DNA of 64,000 nt from positions 20,717,714 through 20,781,713 of the forward strand of contig CM049320.1 in NCBI GenBank assembly GCA_026874595.1. The letters are read 5' to 3'. The notes below the pieces were generated by a model, which was given only the letters and a program-made list of their open reading frames with translations, ran no database searches and was not told the DNA's origin. Below are positions 51,001-63,400 of the stretch, one piece after another; position 1 is the first letter of the stretch, and every line of letters begins with the position of its first letter. The translations under genes and the position numbers were made by a program. This stretch comes from Sipunculus nudus. Taxonomy: Eukaryota > Annelida > Sipuncula > Golfingiida > Sipunculidae.

Positions 51001-54000
51001 ACGGCATAGAAGTAGTCATACATTTTATTGGAAGATGTCCCCACTGTTGCGTGAAAATAAATGGGGAAATTGACAACCAAAAGTCAAGGAGACCGTTTCT
51101 GCTTATTAGAAAAGGGAGAAACTGAATTCACATTATTTCATGTTTGAATTTTATTTTCTATACATAAAAATGAACAAGATTTGCTCTTTAAGTGTTATGA
51201 ATAGGTAAAAAAATCGTAAGACTAAATAGCTTTCATTTTACACCTTCAGAACAAGCCTTAATTTGTCACCACTATAAAAAAATAGTCAACTATATTTCTG
51301 TCAGGTGTCGCCAATGTTGCATGAAGAAAAATGGAAAATAGAATCAAGGATCAAGCTCAAATTTGCCATTTCTGCTTATTTCTGACAGTGGATCAAATAA
51401 AATAATCTTCGTCAATGTTCAAAATGGATAACCTGTGAATGAAAATATGATATCCGTTTATAGTTTTGTATTTTAAATGCATGTACTTAACAGACTGCAG
51501 ATTTATCAGCTACTCGATACGATCGCTGGCTGAATGGAGCACGTATCTCGCCTGACCTGCTTGGGTGACCACAGTTATATGCGGGTCATGGCGATCATCA
51601 TGGCATATATTTCCAAGCTAACTGTCAGCATTTTAAATGTGGGAAGAAACAGTTATGAAACAATTGCGCTCTGAAGACCCATGACCTGTGTCAATGGGAA
51701 AATGGCTATGAAGTTCACCCGAGTTCGCCCGCCTTTTGTCACCTGTTCATTTTTACAAACAGCGGCCCACGGTCATTTGTGTGTTTGCTCCCATATGCAA
51801 GAATCAAATGTTGATGCCAAGCAATTCTTAAACAGACTTTGATGTCAAATACACAGAGGTCGATGCCATTAAAAACCCTGATTGATTACACAATACTCGT
51901 GCCTCTAGCACCCATGCTCAATCGCCAATGAATGAAGCTCGTTAATTATAACTAGGCGCGGGGTTACCTGCTGGTGGTCAGCATCCAGGTTTATCACATG
52001 AATTTTGATATACAGCATTCCTAATTAAAAGGACAGCGTAAATGGCCGAACTTGAAAAAAAATAGTATGGAAGTCTAATTCCACAGTATTTAATGACTGA
52101 AAGGGCCACATATGTACCCGACATCCCCGGAAACGATCATCTGATGAGCGATTAGGCAAGTCCTATCTGGGTCAGCCGGACATTCAGGTCAGCAGTTTGA
52201 CGAAGTCTGGGTAAAAATTGGACTGTCAGGCTTAGACCCGCAAATAAGGCAACCCCCATTCCTGGATTATTTTTTTAGGAGCAAATTTCTCGACGTGTAT
52301 GCGGAAATTTACGGTACTATCACTTTTTTTTCAAGCAAGGCCCGAATAATTAGTAGTTGCCTCCACTGACCCAAACTCTACATGACTGTCTCACAGATGT
52401 CCAATGCTGCCTCGCTGGTCACAAGAAATGGACTGATAGCTGGCTACACTATATGCAGACTGTTCATGTATATAAAAAGGTCAATATATCTTCCATTTTC
52501 AAAAATTTTCCTTGAAGTTTAATATTTTAGAAACCTTCACTTCCTAAGCTTTCAGGAAATAGGTTTAATTTTTTTTAATGGCACCAATTCCAAGATTTTC
52601 CTGATATACCAAGATAAATGACTTAATTTTCATATAACCTAACCTAGGTTATTTCTGCATTGAACTGGAATACCATCAGAAATGGATAAAATAATTTATA
52701 ATTTAGACAAACTGATTTGAGACATAACAAGTGACCTTTGGGTCATGCATGAGCCTCAACTGATAAGCATGACCTATGGACAAACATGAGTAAGAAAGAA
52801 ACATAAAAATTTGATTAAACACATTATTTCAAGGTCATTGTTGAAGTAGGGCTAAAGTATCTGAAAAATTGACCAAGCCTCCACAGACTTTATGCTCTGC
52901 CCCTTTGACCTAACGAGCCCCAAAAACACTCCTACACTCCATGCCTATATAGTTGCCAGAGCTGTTTATAAAACACCAGTGATGTCATGAAGATGTCACA
53001 CAGGTCAGTCAAACATGATGTTCCATTGACTAACATCATCAGATAGAACTGCTCTATCTCTTTTCTTCAGTGATGATAATATTGCCATCATTGTGAAGTG
53101 TTTTCCCATATATACTGCATTATTTTGTCTCATAGGGATTAAGTGCAAGGTAAGACATTATTATTTACTCAGCAGCCAGAGGAAAAGCTCCAGCAACCTT
53201 TGGCCTAGCACTTTTATACGGTCTACTTTGTATAAAAAATATCCCAGGAAAACATATGGACAGGGGTACTGGTACAAACTAATTATATTTTCTTCTGTTT
53301 CTGGCAAATATATAGGAAACAAATAGGTATTTTCAATGCAATTGCCACTTTTACCTGGTCCCTTACCATGACCATCAGTTCTAAAGGCAGCATCTGAAGA
53401 TCTGTTTAATTGACCTATTCATGAACTCTATGTGACCTTAATCGCATATTCATTCAATGAATAATCATGAGCATTGGACTTACAAGCAACCAATCAAGTG
53501 ACCATTAACATTGTAAAGCATCAATCATCCGACAAAAACAAAATTTGCATAATTTTACAGAGCTCTGTCGAACAGAACACCTGTAGTCTGTACAAGTACC
53601 CTAGTCGGCATGTTTTCCAGGATATTTTTTGTACAAAGGTGATACCAGTTGATGACATCAGTCAATGCAGTCATATGTCATCGACCTTTGTGACGTCATT
53701 ATTATGTTGAAAGCAACTCTCGCTACCATGGGCATGGAAGACTTTCTGTGTAGGAGCGTTTTGGGGGGTCATTATAATAATTAGGTTAAAAGGGCAGAGC
53801 ATTTGGGCTGTGGTGGATAGGTCAATTGCTTTAAATGGCTTTACTTGTATAAAAGATACACTAACATGCAGTCTTAATATTGAGCTGAAGGTTTATAGGA
53901 GACAATTTGTTCATAGGAATATATAGGAAAATAAAGGATATCCAAGAGTCAATTGAAGCCCTAAATAACTCCACCTGCCAGCTACATGGCCCCCTGGTGT

Positions 54001-57000
54001 GAAAGTTTGGAAACTTGTTTCATGGATGATTGAACTTACTGACCTTTGTGACAGGAGCTTCTCTGCTTTTTGACACAATACCATAGATTTCATGAAGACA
54101 TTGACGAACCATCGGTGGAATCGGGTTACAGCAAGCCAACACTCCTTGCATTTCCCTGTAACAAATCAGTCATATATAATTATTTTCAAAAAATTAATGA
54201 AAACAGAATTTTGAGACACAGAAGAAACAATATTTGGGAAATCATAATTTTGTCAGAATATTTTCTTCAGTGCAGAACACAATTATTGTATCTATAATAA
54301 AAAGTAAAATAATCAATATTTATGACCTTTTAAGAGTCAATTTCATGAGTCACTTTTTATAATCTTGGTAAAAGATACATGAACAACACTAAGAAAGGGT
54401 TAGTAATCTTTCAGTATAAATCCACCCCATTTTAAGAATAAACAAACCATGTGACTGCCAGTTGCACTGTTTTTTAGTCCAGGATGCAGGGAGCTTCCTT
54501 CACACTAGAGCGACCAAGGTTCCTGACCCTGGAAGTGGCCTATTTCATGCGACGGGGGTTTGGGATCTTAGTTAATGAACACTAATCACTATACATAACA
54601 GGTCATAGGGATTCAGAATGGGCAGAATAATTACATTTGTAACACTTAAAAATTCTCATCTCACAAGAAAACATTCGGTAATTACATTGCCTTGACATGT
54701 ACATTATTATCTCTAGTCCCTAAAACAAATGTTTGCAACTCCTAAAACTTGGCCAATATGACTGCCTCTATGTCTGTGGTTCTAACAAGTAGTCATGTAT
54801 AACAGTACGGGATTTTATAATCAGACTTTCTCAGCATGTAGGTTAAGTACACTACACAGAAAGTCAGACCCCTGTCACACAAAGCACTCAAAAACATTTA
54901 CCAAAAGCAGATGCTCTCTGTTGCAACCCAACCCACTCCACTCACGAGTAAATGGGTACTGGTCATGGGCACCAGACATAAGTGAATCAAATAACTTCTA
55001 ATGCCTACAAGTAAAGTTAACCAAGAACTACTTCAAATCCTCACCTTGGTAAAATTTCTGCTATGTGAAGTAACATGTGGTTTGGCAACACATATCTGAA
55101 AAAAAAACAACATAAAGATACAATTGGAGGAACATTAAATGGACACAGCTTTAACCTGGGTATTTGCTTTTAATAGAAAGCTACCTCTATTCAGGGCTTC
55201 CCACCAGGTCTTCCTGGAGAAATACAGAAATTTTATAGGAGGACCTGAGACATATGTAGGAGTTTAAAAGAGTTTTTTCAGCAAAAAGAGTTAGAGAGGA
55301 TAGGGAGAATCCTGGTATACACAGTAAATTAAAATGACTGTCTATTCTAGATGCAGTTTCTACAGGTCTGTTTAACTATAGTCAGTTTCAGCACCACTGT
55401 CCACCTGTTTTTTTTTTCAAAACCTACCTTATGTCATTTCCTGTAAACAATTTAAAACCAGTTTATGAGTAACTAGTCTATTCTATAACGAAATCTTGCC
55501 ACCAATCTGTGAAATGGGCATATCAGGGAATAGTGATGATGTCATAATTGAGGTGATGCACAAAAGAGGCACCCACATTCATGGGACCAATATTAAAGAG
55601 CTGTCACCCCAGGTTTGAAGCAAGGCTTGTATTCTCCCCATGCACATGCTTCACTATTATGTCACATTACTTTCTATACATATCAAAGGAAAATAAACAA
55701 TGGATACTTACTGGGGATGCCATGAACTACAGAATTATATGAGACAGGTCAACTGGGCTGTAAAGTGAATAATATTAATATCATAAGCAGGTAGGGTACC
55801 AAAAATTACACATTTTCCTCTTTCGGCCATTGGTGCATATTTTGTTTGGCAAGTTTGTGTAATGTGGAGATAATCGCAAAAAGCAGGTGGAAGGGGTGCA
55901 TGGAACGGACTTCAGTTTTGATAGAGGCACTTGTATAACTACATCACTTACACTGTCAGTTATACAAATGGAACAGATGTTTTCAAATATGACAGGTTTA
56001 TATAGCAAGTATTACTCAATAATAACAGATACATTGAAAACATGATTGTGAAGTGAAAAATATGGGATAATATAGGGGATTCTGGTTTAAAAAACCTTGA
56101 AAATACAGAAAACCATAGCAGACATATATTTCATTGGTAATTATAGGAAACATAATGGATTATAGAAGCCCTGCTGTATTAGGTGGTTTAAAGGTTAATT
56201 CCCCTTACCACAGGAGCACCACTGTGGGGTGTCTGTAACAGTGAGGTGCCTGTTAATGGAGGTTTTTAAATATCTGTGATTTTCGAATAGTTTATTATTA
56301 AGCCACTTGGAGCCTAGTGTATGGTTAGAGTGATGGACTTGTGAAGGTTGCAGGTTAATCGCCGAAAAAGAGTAAGCCAAATTCCTCACCACAAGGGTTT
56401 GCTCTCTAGACCTGGGACTGAATGGGTACTTGTCATGGGTGGCAAGCAAATGTTTAATGAAACACCTTCAAATGTCAATTATAGCTGCTTGAGTTGTATG
56501 CCCCTAGAGAACTGAGATAAGCTACAAGTATGAACAGGCCTGAAAGACGCCAGGAAGGCAAAAGGTAAAGTTGGATGAGACTGACATCATCGGAGATACC
56601 AGACTATTAACCCTAATCTTACCTTTTTTTATCTACATTTTTCAGCTCACCCTATGCTTTCATCCTCCTCTCGTGCTACGCGGTCCCTCCAGGCATACAG
56701 CCCCTTCAGTGCCTCCATCTGGCGGTTGTCAAACCTTTTCTTACTGTTAATGTACAGCTTCAAGTGGCTCTTATCATCTATCTGAGGCTTGCAATATGTC
56801 TGCAAATGTTTCAGAGTAACCCATGGTTAAACATGGATAATGTACACTGTAATTGTCAGGTGAATGTCTCAGGATATACATCATTCAACAAGTACATACA
56901 CATTCACTTGTCCTTCTCTGGCATTCACTTGATACAAAGTATCAAAATATCCTGATATGAACTATCTGACATACAGCAGTATTTTTTTCACTGTTTTCCC

Positions 57001-60000
57001 CTTTGGCATAAAAAGAATGGTTGAAAATGACTACATCACTATAATGGTATTTCCATTTTTTATCTATAAAGATTGTTAATGCCACACTACATGGCATCAT
57101 CTTTTAGTTGTGTAGCATGGTTATCTGGACATATGTTTGGAAACTGTTCTTCCATTGTGTGCAACACCTCCTGTGGAGGTATGCCTCCTGGAGGTATGCC
57201 ACAAAAATTGAAAAATACTATTTTTTGGGCCCCCGTACATTGAAGATTTTAAATTTGTATAACAACTAGAGGAATGCTGTAAAAGGTGGAATATATTTCA
57301 AATCGGATATTTTTGTACATTGTTAAAAGGATTTGCAGATGCATAGCAGACCTTTATGAATGAAAAAGCATACATGCATATGGTTATTTCCAATTACATA
57401 CACACATACATGCATATCATCATGTTACTTACTTTTAGTATTTTCACCAGTTCCTTTAAAGAAGTTATTCCATTAAGTTCTTTTTCAACGAAACCAATGA
57501 GTGAATATGGATTGCTTTGTCAGTTTAAGGACAAATTCACTGATTATGACATATGTACAAATTCATATTCAAATGACATATCAGCAGGTTGCTGGAAAGT
57601 ACCAAATGTTTGTGAAAAGTCCAAAAACATTTTTAAAATGTACCATAAACTTACTTAAGAGCACAAATTTATTATTGGAAAGTACCAAAACATTGCCAAA
57701 AAGGTACAAACAAAGTAACAACAAGTGCTGAAAACTGACACTTCTTAAGCAGCAGTTGTACACTACAGCTGATCCCGATTTCCATTGCTTTAACCACTCT
57801 CAGCAGGTTTTCTTGGGTCTCAACATCAGTGTTGGCATATGGCGTAGAATCAGACCAATGAAAGCGGGGTGTCTCAGGTTTAAACCTGGGAATTTGTTTG
57901 GAAAAAGCAATACCACACTCTCATTGGCCAGATAACCATTCTTTGTTCTGTGCAAGCCCTGGTGGTGAAACTCGTAAAATCTTGCTATACAAAGCAGCGG
58001 TTAAAGGGAAGGAGATATAGAATGACTACAGTGTATAACCCCTGCATGAGGAGTGTACTGAGAAGTAAAAATAATTTATTGAAAAGTGTATATTTGTTCC
58101 TGATATAACTCAAGCAATCCAGAATGGAATGTCAGAAAACTTTCAGGGCATTTCAAGAATGTTCAATGAATAATAAACTAGATTTTGGTGTAGATCTGGC
58201 ACATGATCCGGATTCAGGAACATCATTTAGCAATATTCACAAATGTGCAGTCACTTCTTCATGAATGAACCTGGGAATATGGGCCGAATAAGTGAACATG
58301 GTGGAGACTTACTTTGAGACAGACTTCCTTGCTTTTCTGCAGGACCAGTTGCAGCATGTTTTTCTGTTTGTTCCCTTTCTCCAGCAGTGCGTTCTTCATC
58401 TGGTCGTAGATGTACAGGAGATAATGTGTGTCACTCCGTGCATATTTAATAAGCTCCTCTGGCAATGGCCTATAAACAAAGAGTATTTAACATTCATAGT
58501 GAGCTTCACTTTTGTTAAATATTCCTTTGATAGAGGTGTAATTACCTTAAACTCAAACCTCTTGTGGTCATAGAGTAAGCTTTCATATAAATGTGTGGTA
58601 CTCTGAATAAAAGAGGCTGTCAAGCACACACTCATGAGAAAGTAAGAAAAAAGTATGACTGGGATTATAATAACAGCAGGGAAAAGTAGGAAAATACTTG
58701 ATAACGAATGTAGAATAAAAAATGTTATTAAACTGAGAACATATATAAATATCAGTTAAGTTGGTGGTCTGTTTGCACCCTCAGTTCTGAGATTGCATGG
58801 TGCTACAAAATCCCCCATAAAAATTTTACAATAATAATGAAAGGAAAATTAAACTATATCTGACACCTTTTTGACACTGTATGAAAAAGTAGGAAAAAAG
58901 AGAAAACAGATGGAAAAGGTACAGAAAAAGTAGGAAAAAGAGGGAATTTTCAAGAAAAAGTAGGAAGGAGTAGGCAAAGTAGGATTACTCGAAAGCCTGT
59001 TTAAACTGTGATAACTATTCTGGTAACAACATGTTTACATTAGTGTTACCATTTCCATAATATTACAAAACTGTTTTAGTTTGAAAGCTAATGCTGTCTA
59101 TGTGACAAGAGCATGATTAAATGATGAGATATAAAGGAATGTACTGATTGTATTGGAACTGATACATATCAGTGAATATTTCTTTAAATATGAAATCTAT
59201 TTGTTAATACCTATAATAGTATTAAAACTCACAGCTGTGAATATTTTTTAAGAAAGAGCATATTTTCCTCTCCATTTCTTTTACAGGTGCTCAAACACAT
59301 TATATTTGCTTTTGGATATTAATCAAATCATTTATTCTGTAAAGAGATCTATAATAAATATTCATCACCACTGCATATTCATTGATATCCTAAAAAGCTA
59401 GCATACCTGACAATATATGGTCATTCTGAATTTATATGCATGAGCATGAGTTTCAATATGAATATCAGAAATATGAATATTCATAAGTTTCATACCTAAT
59501 CCTCCAATCAGCTAGCTGGTATTGTTTGTCTGCCTCTACATTACAATACAGCTGCAAGAGATATGCTAATGAGTAGTGCTGGTGCATCACTCTGGCAGCC
59601 TGACCTGTGTCAAACATGTTGACGATGTACACCCCAAAGTCTCTCTGCAGCCAAGGTATATCCATGTTCGCTCCATGAAGCACCTATATAGATATAAATA
59701 AATATATAAGAGCAACAGTATGAAATGTCCTATTCAAATGCAGGTAGATGTCCTAAACGTGTTTATGTATCAGATTTTTTCTTACAGCTTCCTGTGATGA
59801 AAAAAAAGGTTTCAAACATGAGACACAAAGAAAAGTTCTGAATTTGAGGTGAATTGTAAATACTAAAGGCTGTTATAATACAGGGCTGTTATCATTATAA
59901 TTTAAACCATACTTAAAACAGCAAAATGATGGTCATTATGAAACCAGAACAAAATGGTCAAAATCATGGACATTTACTGATCATTACTCTGCTGATTTTC

Positions 60001-60394
60001 CCCTCTATTAAACCACACATAGTAACAGCTTATTTAACTAGAAATGTCTGGCATCAGAGATGCCTTAGTATCATGAGACATTTAGCCTATCCCCTTTATC
60101 AAAGGCCCCATTCTTCTGAAACCCATACTGACACTTAACAAAGTGTAGGTCACCATTTTTAGAATTGTCTAACAACCAAAAACACTGTTATATATCAAAC
60201 TTGAGTAAAATAATGCACTACTTAAAAATATATACAAAAAAAAATCATGTATTCTCAAAAATTTGGAATTAAAGATCATGATTACCACTTTCAAACATGT
60301 GTGGGATCCTGGTTGAAAAAAATGAAGGGGAAAAATAGTACGGCTGTTCTGTAATAGATACAGGCTCAAAAAACCTATATTCCCACAGATTTGA

Positions 60395-60430
<36 letters not shown>

Positions 60431-63400
60431 ATAAAGGTCAGTTTTAAGATGCATTTCAGAATTTGTAATTGGTTTTTCCACCAAAATTGTGGCTCTAAGT
60501 GGGGGTGGGGGTTATCAATGGTAGCAGATTATCTTTGGTGAAAGATGGATAACAATATCCGAGTCAATTTTATGAAGAAATTTGCAGTACATCAAAAGTT
60601 GTGGGGTTCACATTTAACATAGATTTCTGCAGGTTTAACTTTGAAGACTGTGATCAAGGTGACCGATTTTAAAACAGATTTTGACCTTGGTAGAAACACT
60701 GGGTGTGACTGTCAAATTTGAGGAATAAATATGCAGTACTTCCAAAATTATGGGGTTCACAATAATCCTATATTTCCAAAGATTTGACCTTCCATCTGGG
60801 GATACAATTAACCACATGTAGTTATTCTGGTTTTCCTACCTTGACAATACTAGGATCTGTAAAGATGTCATTCATCCTGTAAAGTTCATGCCTGAGTGCG
60901 AGAGTATCCACCACGTAATCCTCCGCCCTTGTAGACAGCTGCAGCAGGCACGTGAACCCCTGGTACGTCCGGTATGTGTGAGCCTGAAAAACCATGTACA
61001 GCGAAACCTAAAAATTATGACCGCCAACGAGACCTCAATCAAGGTCACATTTAGGAGGTGATGCAGGGCTGGACATTAACTTTTGAAAGTATTTGCCCAG
61101 TTGTATAAGTAACATTTAGCTTTTACTTGACCTAAATGAATTTTTACTTGCCCTACAAGAATCATTGATTGTATTTAATAACACAAATATCCATTTTCAG
61201 GCCTTTGGATAAAGGTTTATGTAGGACCAACTTGCCCTACTCGGCAAGTTGGAGGTGACTTTTAGTTGCCCTTCCACTATTTTCTGAATTTTTCACTTGC
61301 CCCAGGCAAGCGGTTAACTGTAAATGTTGAGCCCTGCAGTGGTCTAAGCAAGGCCTGGCCATAAGTGCCATAAAGCATTGGGACTGGGAAAAAGTAGTCA
61401 GTATTTTGAGGTGGTAACAAAACTGAGGTAGTCATTAGATGAGTTTTACTGTAGTATGTTACTTACTAAGCCGTAACGAACATTTGACCCATCAAGAGTC
61501 CTCAAGCCATGCAAGAAATCAGAGCACGAATATCTGCCCACTGCAACATTTCAGGTTCAGAAATCTGTTGAAACACCTTATACAAGCTAAGAAACATAGA
61601 AATAGCAAGAAATAAAACAAAAATCTCTGACTAGATTGAATTATCTTATATTCATCGTCCATTCATTTGCTGTGTCCTCATTGGTACTTGGTAAAAGCTG
61701 TATATATTGGTACTGATCCAATTTAAAGCAGAACGTCATGTATAACCATAAATCAATATGCCAAGAATCTCAGTCATGTGAGATAATCTATTTGTGAGTA
61801 TTTAAAGTAAGTTTTTAGAAAATATATTAGATCTCTGGTAATTTATCACCGTGACAATAAATGTTAAAGGACAGACAGGTGTATGGATGTGGGCCATACC
61901 ATAACAAAACCTCTCTGAGATTGGTTTATAATAAGTATAAAGGCAGCACTGACAAAGCTGTGTTTGCTCTGATTCAATAACAGCTAATTATTTTATAGGT
62001 ACAAAATTTTCTGCAGACTGAATTCTGTAACATTCAAACAATGTTGGTTTTAATTTGATATCAATCATTATGTCAGTTTAGCCACCTGTTCCCTCCTGGT
62101 ATTTTCAGGCTGTTCACGTTTAAACATTTCTCAACTATAGCAGGTGCAATGCAAACATAACCTCCCCTAAAGAGGTTATGCTTTTCCTCTGTTTGCTGTT
62201 CTTTTGCAGGATAAACAATTTCCATGAAAGCTAGTAGCAGGGATTCCTGGAAGGATAAAGGCCAGGAAAGAAGCCATAACACCTCAATTTTTATGCTGTC
62301 TTAACTAATTCTTAATGTATGTACATTTGCATTTTCATGTCAGTTTTGGACTTCATGAGAGGATGGTAGCACTCACTTAATATCATGATATTTTTATATG
62401 CTGGTGTCACTTAGGCCTCATGTCAACACACCTGCAGGTCCTGATTGTGTAATCATGCCTATTGCTTGATCATAACACCGAGGGCACTCAGGAAACCCCC
62501 AAAGGCGCACTGGTATATGAGTGTTGCACAGCTGTGGGACACAGCTTTCCCATTAAGCATGCAGAGCCCTCACCATGAGTGGGGGCTTACCACTTCTTGG
62601 GTGAAATTTGAACACATGACCTGGCTTTCAGAAGCCTGTAGGTTTGCTCATTTCTACTCATACTGTAATCTCCCTTTTTCAGTGATCAACCTAATAAAAC
62701 CTTTATTAAAATGAGCAAGATGGCCCTACCTCCAGATCTATCGCAATTTCTTTCTCTTTCTTCAGTACATCACACAGCTTGAGCAGGTCTTCCAGAGTAT
62801 CAATGAAGGTGAGAGGTGTCTCTTCAAGGGAGGCTGGCACCTTCAGGAATACAGCAATAACAGTAACAGGTATTATCAGATAACAGGTAGGCCCAAAATA
62901 ACGAAACATACTAAAAAGGGAAAAACAATCCATTCTATTAGTGATAACAAGGAGTTTATATACACCCCTTGGTAATAACTCTCAACTCAGGGTCTAGCTT
63001 TTGCTAAGCTTTTGTCTGGCCAAATTGCTGACCTTGGGAAACGGTTGAAAGCTACTGCTACAAAAAATGTAAGTGCTTGAGAAGAGAATAATTACTAATA
63101 TTATGGAAACTCCAGGGACAGGATCCAACATATATAGTTTAAGTTTTTAAGCAACAAAAAATATTGAGGTAAAAAACATTTTGTCACAATTGTTTTGTTG
63201 TGAGATTCCTTCCATATTGGCAAAAGTGAAACTTGGGATCTTTCCATCCATAGCTAAGTGTAATTTGCACAACATAACATTACTTGAACTGATCACATTT
63301 GTTGAGGTATATTAATTATTATATTAAAGTATTATGTTGACAGCAGACAAGGTTATACCACTTATTACCTTTGGTTCAACAGGCTCCAGTTGGTCAGGAA

